Source: Molanna angustata (lineage: Eukaryota; Arthropoda; Insecta; Trichoptera; Molannidae). Taken from it: 64,000 nucleotides of DNA. A program made the position numbers and the translations under genes. The notes below the pieces were generated by a model. The model was not told the origin of the DNA and made no database searches. It saw only the letters and a program-made list of their open reading frames with translations. Location: contig OY754977.1 of NCBI GenBank assembly GCA_963576475.1, positions 12,156,354 through 12,220,353 on the forward strand. The letters run 5' to 3'. Below, in pieces: positions 9,411 through 21,714 of this stretch; positions within the stretch are counted from its first letter, which is position 1; each line of letters begins with the position of its first letter.

Positions 9411-12230
9411 TGGATTTATTAATCATGTCGATGCATGCATGTTTACTATACATATCTACTGGTATTATATTGTTACTAATAGAATCAAAATTGCGTGTAT
9501 ATTAAAAATATTATTTTTCACTAACACATGTTTAGAATTTTAACGTAATTTTCAAAACAAACATTACTTATTACTATCGTCGAAAGAATGAAATATTTAT
9601 CTTTACTATTGGCAAAATATTATCAAATCATGTTTTGATGATACGTGCTAATGATTATTCCTATGTGTGTAAACATAATTATTCCATTTCATCAATTACA
9701 TAAATAGTTATAAAAATATTAAGATTTAGATATAACATCTTTACAAGGTATACTCTTGAATATACTGTCGCTTATTAATTATTATAAATCATCGAGAATT
9801 ACGATTATTGGTTGATAATTATTTTATTCCAACATTACAATTCAATTTGTTTGATTTTTTATTATTCTTAATAATTATAATTGCCTCTCTCTCTTGACAA
9901 CCAACCCATTCAAATTAATTCCGTATAATTCGTTTTCGACTATAAGTATTTAATTTATTGTAATGACTGCTAAGGTGTCGTTTAATCAAATTACGACATT
10001 TGATGGACTGTAAATAAATTCGTCTATGGCTTTATAAATATTTTTTAGAAAAAAATAATGAAAGTCACGTGGTGTGGTAAGACGTTATCGATGTATTTCA
10101 CAAGATTCATATATGGTTTGAAAAGCGCGGCAATTGATATCCCTATTATGATTTATCTTATTGGCATTTGATATAATATTGTTTTCGTTTTATTAAGCGG
10201 TTATGTATTTATTTCAATTGATATTGTCGTAAATGATATAGGTTTTTAATAAAACGTATCATTATTTAGGGTTTATTTGTAAATGCGTAACAATTATGTA
10301 ACATACTTACAATGTATAATAATGGTTCTATTTGTGACAGCAATTACAATCTGACAATTACTATTTTAATATTATATTATAAGTTGAATGTATTTATTTA
10401 TACCTGTTGGATATAATTCGTCATTATTACAAATCGATTTTCAAAAGTATATATCAGGTCCTTGAGTTGTGTTTCAATTACACATTACATGCTAAGAAAT
10501 ATAATAATAATAACATAGAATAGACATCATACTAAATCATATTAAAGTTAATTTGTTATACAGTCGGTTCTTCTAAATCGACTTCCAAAGCGTTTGTACA
10601 ACATACCGTATCGTGTAGCTATTATTTTATTTTTTTCCCTATCGATATGTTATTATAGAAGCTGGGCTATGAAAATAAGATCACTCAGACAAAAAAAAAC
10701 GGGAAAAATATATGCGATGACGTAATTGAGGACACGGAGAACAATAGCAAGAATATTTTTCTTGAATAAAAGTATTTTTGTTACTAATATTTTCATATGA
10801 ATAACAGTAGTTTTCGAATTGTGAAATTAGCCAACAACGTGTATTCCATGCATTCAAAATTTCACAGGATCGAAATATATCGTTTGTTAAGCGCCACGTG
10901 GTCGCATGTCATTCTGGCATGTCATTAAATCTTAATATTATAATATTTTTATGGCTATAAACAACACAAAATCTGATATATCTACATTGCTTGTGTTTTT
11001 AATAATAATAAAATTTATAATCAACCTCATTTCGTCATTGTTGGAACAAACAATTTAGTCTTCCTATTTTATCGTTTTTTTCTATGGAAATAATATGTGT
11101 CAAATTGAATCTTCAAATTATTAAAGGTGTTATTCCTTATCAACAGCTTGCCGTGTGGCAAAGAAAATTACGCATTTATTTAAGCTTTTAGATAAGTTTT
11201 GTTGCGCTGCACATTGTGTTCATAGTAACATCATATCTCTATCCAACAATGAAACGATTGTGTCTTCACATATTTTATCTATTCAAAAGGTACATCCATT
11301 TTTGACCATATTTCAAACGATCGTTCGGGCGGTAAACGTGTCTCATGTCAGGGTTGCCAAATTCTTTAAAATTATCGAGAAATGTATGTAAAACATAGAT
11401 TTTTACTATAATATACTAGATGTCGTAGTTAGCAAATTTTGTATGAATCGAAGTGAGTCATTTTTTCCGGGGATTTTTGTTTTGGTTCCAGATCACATCG
11501 TTTTTCTATATAGAATAACGACTAATGTGAATTGTTTTCGGATTTGTCTAGAAAACATTTTAATTATTGAGGTTTAGAGAGCAGTTATCTATGATGTGTT
11601 GAAATGTAAGGAAAATTGAAATATGTTGCCAACTAAAACGTCAAACGCGCGATATTCCATGACTCACTTTTTGCACGGAGTACCTACTACATATAGTATA
11701 TGTATTATAATAAAAATCCATGTATGATGTAAAAGAACAAATTACATATGCAGTCGGTAGATTTTAAGGTAGGTGCCTTTCAAACGTAGATTTTTAATAT
11801 ACTATAAAATAAATCTATGCTTTTAAATAGATGCGTTTTATTACAATTAAATTTCAACGTTACTTTTGCTTCTCATTGAACTTCTATAGCTAATTCTAAT
11901 TTATTTTGTTCTTTCGTATTTCAATATTTTTTTTATCATTTTATACACAATTAACCATATAAAATAATGTTATATACAATCAATATAACGTGTTTTTTTA
12001 TCTTTGTATATTTATTCATATTTATATATATATACATACATTCTACATATGGTGGACATTTGGTCTTTAAAAAAAGGAGGCTCTGAAAAGCTGATTGCAA
12101 CCAAGAATGTCCGAATCGCGATTGAATGGCAATTTATTTCGACTTATATAATATAAGTCTCATACTTGTTAACGAGCCCAGAAAAGCATGAGACGAAAAA
12201 TGAATAAAATTTTAAATAAGTTATTTGCTA
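8020..12230 (+). other. Intron DNA without recognisable genes
   Basis: AT-rich sequence with a (TATG)n microsatellite at about 9383-9411 and otherwise only short fortuitous frames. No transposon signature was seen. As the proximal part of a developmental gene's first intron it is a reasonable place for enhancers, but no specific site could be supported. Confidence 0.4.
9381..9411. repeat. (TATG)n microsatellite
   Basis: About seven consecutive GTAT/TATG units. Confidence 0.9.
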
Positions 12231-12234
12231 TCTA

Positions 12235-12460
12235 CTAAACATTGGATGCCGGTACAGAAGTCATAGCGGTTGGCAAAATAACTGATGTTTCATCGACACC
12301 ACTTTCAAATGTTAATTTATCTTCTGTGTCGGCCCTAATTATATGTATAGATATGAGGGAACCACTTTTTGTAGAGGCCGGTGGTTCGGCGGTCTGTGTC
12401 GGTGTGTCCTTGAGCGGATACCGGCTAACCCAAATAGCCAAGCAGTACCCACGATAGAGC
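12235..12460. other. GC-richer segment open on both strands, unidentified
   Basis: Both strands stay open here (68 and 71 codons) and base composition is more balanced than the surroundings. The minus-strand frame gives LKDTPTQTAEPPASTKSGS. I recognise no family. It lies directly left of the pogo-like element and may be a fragment of another mobile element into which pogo inserted. Confidence 0.3.
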
Positions 12461-12984
12461 CCAGAGCTAGGGGTTTACCACGGAATGTCCTTGAGCCTTG
12501 ACTGCTCGATCTGGATCTACAGCCCCCACTATGTTGTTAGCTATTACACTTATCTATGATAGTGAAGTCACATAGATTAGCGAGCTTTACTGACACGCCT
12601 CTTAGCACGCAAATTTAATTAGGGTAAGGTGGGGGAATGGCGGTCACTTAAGCGAAAAACGACATAATTCTTTAATTAAAGAACTTTGTGTAAAAGTAAT
12701 TAAACTTTCATATAGCTAAAATAGTACACTTTATGTTTACTATGTTGTAAATAACCCAGCTTAAGTAGTTTTTTTTATTTTTATACATTTTTTAAACCTT
12801 TCATTGACTGGTATTGCCCGCACTTTGCGGGAAATGGCAGTCACCATGAGGGGTAATAACAGTCGCTCAAAATCAGTACAGCTTTGCATTAAAAAAAAAC
12901 TAATAATGACTAGAAATCAGTAAAACAATGTTTTAAATGTAACACAATGTTTTTATTACAAAAAATTACCAAAGTTCTTATTTA

Positions 12985-13677
12985 AAAAGCTATACCTAAA
13001 TCAAGGCGTCTTAGAACTTTGTTTCTTCGCACACAAGAATCGCATTCGTATTTGTCAGGAGAATCGGTTCCGGAGCATTCTTTGTGTGCCCTCTTTCCAC
13101 AACCTCGACATCTTTTTTTATTTATTTATTTATATAATATTGCTTCTCGGGCAACTAACAGGTACTATGTCAAATATTAATTTAACACGCACCCAATAAC
13201 AAGTTGCCACATTCTGGAGACTTACGATATTAATCGTCTCACAGATCCAGACTGAAAACACAATTAAAAACTGTGTCTCCACCGGGAATCGAACCCGGGA
13301 CCTTTGGCTCAGCAGTCAGATATCTAACCAACTGAGCCACGAAGGCCGACAAATCTGAACCAAATTTCATTTTTCCCAAATTCTTTGCAAACGCAACATA
13401 CTTCTTGCTCACTATCATCTATACTTTCAAGGTTCTCTTCATCTGACGAGTCTGGGATTGACTTTTTCTTCTTAGAAGCCAAAACTTCTTCATCTGAAGA
13501 AAAAAATTCTGAATCGATCCTTGATTTCTTATTGGTTTTAAACTGTCTTCGTTTTGTGATGGTGTTTGTCTTTTTCTTATCAGTTTTCTTGTCAGTTTTC
13601 TTGTTAATTTTCTTTTCAGTTTTCTTGTCAATCTTCTTGCTGTCTTTTGACAACTTCTCTTGTCTTTTTCTTTCCAT
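12985..13677 (-). pseudogene. Pogo-type transposase C-terminal tail with PHD-like zinc finger, split by a SINE
   Basis: On the minus strand 13677-13385 gives a basic tail rich in KK(T/I)DKK repeats, an acidic/serine patch (FFSSDEEV, SDEENLES) and CCVCKEFGKNEIWFR. The frame resumes beyond the SINE at about 13110 with CRGCGKRAHKECSGTD, CDSCVRRN and a stop near 12987. Joined in concept, the cysteine/histidine spacing resembles the PHD-like finger found at the end of many pogo-type transposases. The tail is one frame off from the N-terminal part, which fits an internal deletion near 13665-13680. Confidence 0.8.
13114..13352 (-). mobile_element. tRNA-derived SINE, young copy 1
   Basis: On the minus strand the element begins GTCGGCCTTCGTGGCTCAGT. 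It has an A box (TGGCTCAGTTGG), a B box (GGTTCGATTCC, inside GTCCCGGGTTCGATTCCCGG), a ~140-bp tRNA-unrelated body and a (TAAA)n tail at 13114-13135. Its 215-bp core (13136-13350) differs from the copy at 54366-54580 at one base (13219). A 4-bp ATCT flank on both sides is a possible short target duplication. It interrupts the zinc-finger codons of the pogo-like element, so it is younger than that element. The tRNA-like head is not a functional tRNA gene. Confidence 0.93.
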
Positions 13678-14047
13678 AAAGCCAATCTTTCCCAGCCATT
13701 TGCCTCTCTTTGTTGAATGTGTGCTTTATATTGTGTTTCTCAGCATATACATAAGCTGCACGGCGAACTTGCAATGGACTGAGACCATAATATAATTTAG
13801 CCAAAAGTTTTATATTCTCAGCCATACCTTTCTCTTCTTCAGGTGAGAAAGTGGCATGTCTTCCTAGAGAAGGTGCAGTAATAGGAAGATTCTTCTTGAT
13901 TCTTTCTTGTAAAGTACTGTAGGGTATCATGAATATCTTGGAAGCTTTCCGTACATAAACCCCATCACGCACAGCTCAAACAGCTTTTTCCAAGTCCTCT
14001 TTATTCCATTTTGCTTTTGTTGTTGTTCTAGGTCTGTTCCGCGGCAT
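13628..14047 (-). pseudogene. Pogo-type transposase N-terminal (DNA-binding) remnant
   Basis: From the ATG complementary to 14045-14047 it reads MPRNRPRTTTKAKWNKEDLE, then an in-frame stop about 25 codons in, then VRKASKIFMIPYSTLQERIK, SLGRHATFSPEEE, GLSPLQVRRAAY and GKDWLYG. This is the helix-turn-helix psq domain followed by the start of the CENP-B-type helix-turn-helix region of pogo/Tigger/jerky transposases. In intact relatives, GKDWLYGF is followed by roughly 250 residues carrying the DDE triad. Here the frame instead runs into the lysine-rich tail out of phase and stops at 13628. The early stop and the missing catalytic domain make it non-functional. Confidence 0.85.
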
Positions 14048-14569
14048 CTACGTAACAAAAATAACCATTCATTTGCCTCTATTTTCACAAAAATGCTCAA
14101 AAAATAGTTCGAAACTTCAGGTAAATTTGCCCTATATTTTCATGAGGTAATGCCGGTCGGTGACTGCCATTACCCACTTCGAGTGACTGGCATTACCCCA
14201 AAACAAAAGAAATGTTTTCTTTGACATTCACTAAAAATCTAAATAAGCTATCAAAAATCAAACCGGCACATCAAAAGTGATAACAAATTTGTTATAATTG
14301 GTGATAAAAGCAAATCCAGCCGTAAATAATATACTTAAGCTTACCTTTGATTGAAAATTCCAATTTTTAACAACAAAACACTCCGAAACATGAACGACGC
14401 ACTGCAATACTGACGTGCGATGCAAGATGGCCGCGGCCATGTTAATTAGTTGTCCCCAGTGAAGACTAGATGGCAGCATAGGTATCATTTTTTTAAATAA
14501 TTCAGGAACTTGGTATTCCACAGTGACCGGCATTTCCCGCTGACCGGCATTCCCCCACCTTACCCTACG

Positions 14570-15870
14570 CTATACTGGAATAATGTTCATGCGACATTCT
14601 GGGTATTGGAGTTGGGTACACATCTCTTGATGGACTGCTTGTGGATATGTACTGTACACGTATGTTAAATTTTGACTAGTAAATCGTTAGAATCTTTGTT
14701 AATTTTGGGCCCTTGGACTCTTCAAGTCAAATCACACTGTTCCATAACGCCAAGTTCTTCCCGCTTTTTCCATCTTGATAGATTCGTCGTCTCGTATAGT
14801 ATATTAATTTGTATGTCATTTAGGCTCCTTACTTTTCTTTCTTTCAAAATACTTTATATCTTTGGTCGGCCCCTGCTTCTCGCTGCATTTTTTTGAACAT
14901 TGTTTTTAGTCAGTTATTCTTCGATTATTATTTCTTTTCGTGCGACTAGACCATTTTAATGTTAAGAAAGCGACAGTTTTAACGATGTATTTATCTTTTT
15001 TCGTGTATTGTGGAGATTCATGAAAAATAAGTACCTACCTAGGTACTTCTTTTTTATGTATAAGGACAGCGAGAGAGATTTATAAGACTACAGGGAGCAT
15101 TAACAATTTCTTAGCACTATGATATATTTATGAACTTGTTCTTGGTGTTATTTCATTATTTGCGTCTCTGCAAAAGAGAGGATTTGCCTCTGTGTTCAGA
15201 GCCACGTGCTTCTATTGATTTTCTCAGTCTACGCAGGCAAACCCACCCATTTTGTTTAACCAAAATGCTTCTACATAAACTCTCACATCGCTAAAAATGC
15301 GTTCACTCACGTACATCAAATTTTCTCTCAAAATTGCATCGTACTTTTATTAAACATAAAATAACGTTTTCGCTGCTCGATCACTATTTTTCTTCTTCTT
15401 TACTTCATTCTTCTCCCATATTTGTTTTGGGGCCTTCATTTCTTTCTCAAATTCTTCATTTTAATCTTTAATCACGATTACTATTATTAGCTATACAATA
15501 TTTAAAAATTCAAACTGAAAAGTGACACTTTAAAATAATAAACCCACAAAAGTATTCGCGTTAATTTTTTTAGCGCCAATTATTATGATGGATACATATT
15601 TAAAATATCATAACCACTTTTTTACTCGATTTTTCAGTTTGATTGCAACTATTTATTGAGTTCACAGCTGTCTGTCATTAAATAACATCATAATTATTAA
15701 TATAAGCTAGGGTACCAGCTACTTACGCGACCAAACCCCTCGTTGGGTTGGCGTTTCACGTCTTATGAACACTGAATACATATTTTCTGATGTAATTTTA
15801 TTTCTATGTGTTCAAGCCTTTTTGCTCTTCTTATTCTCTACTACTTGCAAAGATATTGTATTTACTATCT
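14570..15870 (+). other. Intron DNA without recognisable genes
   Basis: Pyrimidine-rich and AT-rich sequence with short fortuitous frames. No transposon signature could be supported. Confidence 0.4.
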
Positions 15871-15875
15871 ATCTA

Positions 15876-16012
15876 GATTGGTAAGATCTCGGTTTCGAAT
15901 CCTGGTGGAGATACAGTTTTTAACTGTGCTCTCAGTCTGGATCTGTGAAACGATAAACATTATGAGTCTTCATAATATGGCAATTGATACTGTTACTGGA
16001 TTAACAGTATAA
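15876..16012 (+). mobile_element. Old, diverged copy of the tRNA-derived SINE
   Basis: The plus strand carries GGTTTCGAATCCTGGTGGAG, ACAGTTTTTAACTGTG, CAGTCTGGATCTGTGA and AATATGGCAA in the same order as the minus strand of the two young copies, with many substitutions. The B box is degenerate (GGTTTCGAATCC) and the 5' tRNA-like part is mostly lost. Confidence 0.75.
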
Positions 16013-16014
16013 AA

Positions 16015-19000
16015 GTAATCCCGTTTTCTAAACATTAAAATACTTTATTGTTCAATAATTGTTTTTTTAAACTTTGTATAAAATATGCATTACTAAGTAC
16101 GTACTGTTTTTAACGACTTCTCAGTATGTTGGGAAACCCCCAACGGTTTTGAAAGGACATAACTGATATTATGCACATTAGCAGTTCACAGTTGGGGTTG
16201 TCAATGTAATGTTTAAAATCCGTTACTAGGAGGGGGGGTCCTTCTCTGTACGGTTAATTGATTTACCTGTGTTAATTTATAAAAAAAAAATATCGGTTGG
16301 TACTTACTTTCAGGTACATACAACCCTATTTACTTCATGAATTATATTATTTATCGTTTTGACATAATGTAACTACTCGCTTGACGGCCTCGAATAGCGC
16401 GAGAGCAAAACTTGATTTTCTCATTCACGTTGCGTTCAGAAATGCATGAAACGAAATTGATTAAATGAATACGCAATTAACAATTGTCTAAAAAAGATTA
16501 CTTAGTTTAGTATGAATAGATAAGTTTATCTAAAACCCTTTGTTGATCCATTCCTAGACTTTTGAGTATTTTGCAATATGCTTCGTTTTGTTAGTTTGTT
16601 CAGTAAGTTTATTGATTCGGTGTATAAGATTGGATATGTAGACATTTTAGCAGCTGCGCGTAAAACTTTGATTTAGGATCCGAGATAGTATTGAAAAATT
16701 GTCACAATCTTACCGTAAATTAGCTTTTCGACTTCATATTATGTAAAATGCAAGTCAGTTTCCTGGGGTTACATTCAGCCATTCATAACCTTGTTAATTC
16801 TTCTCAACATACAAGGTTTCTTTAGCACGAAGATAAGCAGTGTGCCTTTGAAATTCATACCAAGTTAGAGTCAATTGAATTTGTAAAATGATTTGATGAA
16901 ATCAGAGTATTATGATAACCAATGACCTATTTGCCTTTTTATGTAATCAAAGTACTATAACAACATAACGTTTCACCGAATCAAGTATGTTAACAACCAA
17001 ATGTTTTTCCTTTTTTATGAAATCGTAGTTTTTAACTATAATTTTTGCTTTATCATTTCAAATTTTATATTCTTAACAATGATTTCCCTTACTCTTATGC
17101 TTATCATATTTTTTTATTTGATGGTTTTCATGTTCTACACTTCATATTAGAAGACCCCGATATATCGGAGACCGTGTTAATGGCATATTGGTATAACATG
17201 CTAAGTACAAGTATTATTATTTGTAGTCAACACGTGGTACCGGTAGCAACATCCGTCGCTGTTTACCACAGACACCATGTGTCGTTTTGTGGACAAAGCT
17301 TCGCACCGACCTTCGAACAAAATACGTTATTTGAACATCAACGTTTCTTCGTATTTTTACATCGCCATCTTTGTAGCTTTTGTGCAACGCTAAACTATAT
17401 TACTATAATATTACTAAACGACAAACACAATTACTACACATTCAATTAATTTCATTACCTACATGTTTAGATTGTCTTGTATTTATACTACCTTCCTGCT
17501 TGCTCTTGATTTCTAAAGTTGTTCATCTTACGAGGCAATTATTTTCGTTCTGATACTTAACTATTTATTTTTGTCAAGAATTTTCTTGAATGTCAATACT
17601 AATTTCTATCAAATAAATTTTAAAAATTCTGTTGTTTAATTCCGTCACAAAGTTTTGGTAAATTCAACAGTATGACCATATCGATCAATACACTTTGTAC
17701 TTTATTCAATACTAAGCATACCACTAGGTAATCTTCAAAATTGTCTTTACATTTTGTCTAGTTTAATACATAATGTGTTGCAGTGTTGCCATGTTTTGTA
17801 AAAGTTGGATGTTGATTTATTATTCCTCGCATATTCGTATTTCATCAACCTATAATATATTTTTATTGTTTTTAAGCTGTTAACACCGGTGCCTTGAACA
17901 GTGCGTTGGTATCGTTTTTCAAGTTTTACTCAAGTATGTGGAATATATCATCTAGGTACCTACTGCGTAAAAAAAAGTAGTCGGTAAGCTTGTAGGTATT
18001 CGGTTAGTAACATATACAAACATGAAAATGACGTTTCAAGAGTGCACCATTGGGAAGTGTGCTTAACAGATGTTTGCTGCATCAAACACCAGTTATTTAG
18101 TGCAAGTAATAGGTTCAAATTCGTCTTCGAAGATGCAATACCACAACTTATTTAATTATGAACTTTTTGATACATACGAACCATATAGATGGGGACAATT
18201 GAGTAACAGATAACTTGTCAGTTGTGTCAGGACGACAAGAAATTGTCATTATTTTCTCTTTCATCTTCTGATTCATACTCTTACGTTTCCAGTCTTTCAA
18301 ATACATCTTCGTGTCATATTTTTGCAGATTCGTTGGGCCTTACTACATTCTTTGTCAGTAGTTTATCTATCTTTCGAACTTTTCCCTGTTCACGATACGG
18401 AAAATTTTAAAAAGTTTTGAGTTTGAATTTGAAAGGAAATTTGATTTAAAAAATACTGTACAATTGAGCATATTAGAGTGAGAATGAAGTGGTTTTATAG
18501 CAAGATGAAATATAATTGTATACTTATAATTATCTCTGCCAACCTCATTGGGGGTTTTATATAATGTAAATGAATATGTATATGTATTAATTTACATTTC
18601 ACATAATATTTTACGAATTTGTTTCTGTCATACATTTGTGTACTTTCAAATTTAGATCTGCACTGATGCTATTTATGCCAAATTACAATGACTTGCTTTT
18701 TTGAGACCTTTTACTACAATTTATTACCTGGTCCTTATTTTTTCAGGTACTTGGATGGACATACAATAGTTTTTTTTGTGAAATCAGTTGAATATGTTGC
18801 TGCTTTGTTCCCATAGTTATTGCTGGGTTGGTAAATACATGGAGGGTACCTCTTCAGGTATAAAGCTCGATCGCCATTAGGATCTTTTCGGAGCGAAAAG
18901 AAATGGTTTTGAACGATACTTGGATCAGAATGTTCTTTCCTCGATGCAAGATTTCTAACTTAAAAAAAACGTGTATCGAATGAGATGAATTAAATTTTTA

Positions 19001-19985
19001 ATAGGAAATGCCCCATTTGAAATAGTCATGGTGTTGCTAATTCAAATATAATTACACATACGTATAAAATTAATTATATAGCATGAAATCAAATACGTAT
19101 TATAACAAAACAATGCGTTTACAGTTGCTGATTCACATCTAGAGAATAAGCAGATATATGCGTACATTGTAAATTATTTAATATAAATACGCAACGATCA
19201 AGGTCACTACTTTGAGAAAAATTCACAAATTAAACTTGACTTAAAAAGGTTATTCCTTGCTATTTTTTTTATTTTTGAATGTAGATAATTCACTCAAATG
19301 ATTTTATTACTTGGATTTGGAGTGCAAAATACGCCGTATTACATACATTTAATATGAAAACTAAATAAATGTCGATAACTTTTTTCGATAGAAATCTATG
19401 ATTTCTATTAGGTATCTCAAAAAATGCTTTGAACATAATATACACTTTAAGTATGCCTACTTCTTTTTCTTTTCATTTCTCATTTTCAATATTTCAAGCA
19501 TGTAGCTTGAAGTGGACGTGTTACTAAATTTGTTATAAAAATGTCTGTCTAAAAACAGGAATTATTCCTAGTTAGATAGACAAAGATTAATTGGAGGAAC
19601 TTAAAGCATGGTACTTCACAACAACTATAAATTATAAGTTCCTGTATGTATTTTTTAATGGAGAAATAAATAAATTATTACTATTATAATCAAAGTTACA
19701 AAACATATGTGCAGAGTATCGTGAATGTTATTTTGTAAAAAAATATACAAGGACAATATTAAGTATGTAAATGTAATGTCATGTTGATAAAGATATGCCT
19801 TTACTGCGCGTCACTTTTTTTCACTTTTTTTCAGGGACAATTAAATAGATGGTTGCCTATAAAAACTATTCTTGATATAATATTGTAATTAAAATTTAAT
19901 ATTGTGTGGGTACGTACACCTTCCTCAGTCGTGTGTTTGATGCAGGACTGAAATGGAAACGTATTTTTATTTTGTTTATGTTATT
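16015..19985 (+). other. Intron DNA without recognisable genes
   Basis: AT-rich. A 134-codon frame at 17045-17449 is the longest non-repeat open frame in the window, but it has a composition-biased sequence, no recognisable domain and no splice context, so I do not call it a gene. Confidence 0.4.
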
Positions 19986-19992
19986 TATATAA

Positions 19993-20213
19993 CGTCCTAT
20001 TCTATAACCTTTTAAGAACGTTTAGGCTAAAATAGGTGCGTTCCTATTCCACTTCGTCCAAGTTGACATTCTGTAACCCTGAAATAGGAACGTTCTTACT
20101 ACAATTAAGTCACGAATTTATTCAATTCCCTATTCATTAACCACATTTTAATCGAATTAAGTGTCAAAACGTTCCTAAATTTAGTTCATACCTAATAGGA
20201 AGTGTACTAGTTA
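19993..20213. mobile_element. Possible MITE with degenerate inverted ends
   Basis: The left end GTCCTATTCTATAACC, followed by AAGAACGTTTAGG, is loosely mirrored by the reverse complement of the right end (TTCCTATTAGGTATGAAC, then TTTAGGAACGTTTTG). Internal copies of CCTATTC and GGAACGTTC also occur. The match is imperfect and no target duplication was fixed. Confidence 0.4.
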
Positions 20214-21039
20214 TTTTAACAGCAGTCCGGGATATTTTAGTTAACTTGAAAACATCAGTCGCGTACCTACCGAAAAAATGTATAGTTTACACGTGCTGCG
20301 TTATGTTGAAAATAAATACCAAAGAATATTAATGCACATCAATTGAAATGTTAGGTAAGGCGAAATAACGTCGACATGTCATATTATAAATAAACATGGC
20401 CAAATAGTGCGCAGTACGCATGCGTAGTCTGCATCATAGAAAATTTGAGTTCAAATTATTATCTACGGTGCAGTTATTTGGTAGATTTTAGTTTTAGGAA
20501 CAACGCCAGTTACAAAATTTTTTTTTATATACAATATACTAGATGGAGTACTTCGTGCAATGATAAAGTCGTGGTATATCGCACGTTTGATTTCTTGGTT
20601 GGCAACATATTGCAGTTTTACATACGTTTCAACACTTCTTAGATAACTGTTCTCTAAATATTAATGAACAAAGTGTTTTTTCGGCAAGTAAATCGGAATT
20701 ACATTAGTCGTTATTCTCTATAAAAAACTATGTTTTCACCTTGTTGTCACTTCGATTCATACAAATTTGTGACTGCGACGAAATGACGTTCAAATGACCT
20801 TAATTTGATTTCAAAACTGCCTATTTTTGTTGAAACAGTTGCACAATTGGATATAATGTATAAGTTTTTATTCACAAAACAACACGACTGTGGAATGATT
20901 TACCGAATTCTGTGTTTTCCTATGTGTATTTACAATCCTTTCTACAAGGTCTTTTCAAGGTCTGAATAAACATTTTCTTTGGGAGATTGCAAACTTTCCC
21001 CAACGCTACGTATAGTTATAGCAAAACATCAACAAAAAA

Positions 21040-21150
21040 GACGCGGACACGTAGGAGACCAATTTGGGTTTTTGCTTGATTGGATTGATCACATGTGCTT
21101 GCAAACCGTCCCCATCCGGGCTGAAAAGTTTCAAGATTGAGATAACTATT
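21040..21150. repeat. Dispersed ~100-bp repeat family, copy C
   Basis: Contains ACGTAGGAGACCAATTTGGG, TTTTTGCTTG and GCTTGCAAACCGTCCCC, followed by CTGAAAAGTTTCAAGAT. This parallels copies at about 970 and 2345. Confidence 0.4.
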
Positions 21151-21529
21151 TAGTATCTCAAAGCGCCCTTGAGGTGAGGTTATCACAAAAACGGCGTTAT
21201 AAAAATCATCCCAATTTATTTATTATCTCAGCGTTTCATTGGAAGAGGCCATGTGGGATGAGACTGCTAAGCTTTTCCTCGAATGCCTTTTTTCAAGATG
21301 AAATATGGTTGAGACTTTAATGGTTGAATACTTTAATGGTTGAATCACATTACTTGTGATTGAATGTATATTTTTTAAATCACTCCTTACTTTTTCTTTA
21401 TCCAGATAGATATTCTTATGCGAACAGCTCAATTATTACCCATGATATTATTCCCAATAATAACAAGTACGCTATAATAAAAATAAGCTTAAATTCTAAA
21501 GTGCAGTAAAGTCTCTTATGTCATATAGT

Positions 21530-21712
21530 TTTGTCTAAGTACGGCCCGTCGAGGCGCCTCGCCAACAGGAACCACTACACTACACCGTTGGGTCGGCGTC
21601 CGGCCCTGACAGCGGGCAGTGAAGCGCGCCGCGCGCCCGCCCCACGTGGTTTTGCTTTACCCTCTGCGCATGCGCCTGCGCACCCGAACTCAGGATGGCG
21701 GGTGAATAAATA
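21530..21712. other. GC-rich island inside the intron
   Basis: About 180 bp of strongly GC- and CpG-rich sequence (AAGCGCGCCGCGCGCCCGCC, GCGCATGCGCCTGCGCACCC) ends in a TAAATAAATTAATAA stretch. The abrupt GC step and A/T-rich 3' end suggest a retroelement end, but an internal promoter is also possible. The 60-codon frame in it is a composition effect. Confidence 0.5.
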
Positions 21713-21714
21713 AA

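Larger units (their letters stand above)
12622..14565 (-). mobile_element. Complete non-autonomous pogo/Tigger-like DNA transposon, 1944 bp
   Basis: The left end GGGTAAGGTGGGGGAATG (12622) is repeated exactly, inverted, at the right end (to 14565). The match extends to about 25 bp with one mismatch. A TA lies on each side (12620-12621 and 14566-14567), the target duplication of the Tc1/mariner/pogo group. Inside is a minus-strand transposase N-terminus (13628-14047) and a lysine-rich tail with a PHD-like zinc finger (12990-13677), but no DDE catalytic domain. A SINE is inserted at 13114-13352. At least nine copies of a GGGnAATGnCnGTCA-like motif sit in the two subterminal regions, as expected for transposase binding sites. 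The element cannot move without a full-length relative. Confidence 0.9.

Noticed and set aside
13275..13350. tRNA gene on the minus strand
   Set aside because: It is the tRNA-like head of a SINE: it is followed by a conserved non-tRNA body and TAAA tail, and repeated with the same body at 54338-54582.
13385..13795. 136-codon plus-strand frame rich in FLSVF
   Set aside because: Antisense shadow of the lysine-rich pogo transposase tail.
17045..17449. 134-codon plus-strand frame as a gene
   Set aside because: No recognisable domain, AT-driven composition and no promoter or splice evidence; length is not exceptional for 64 kb of AT-rich DNA.
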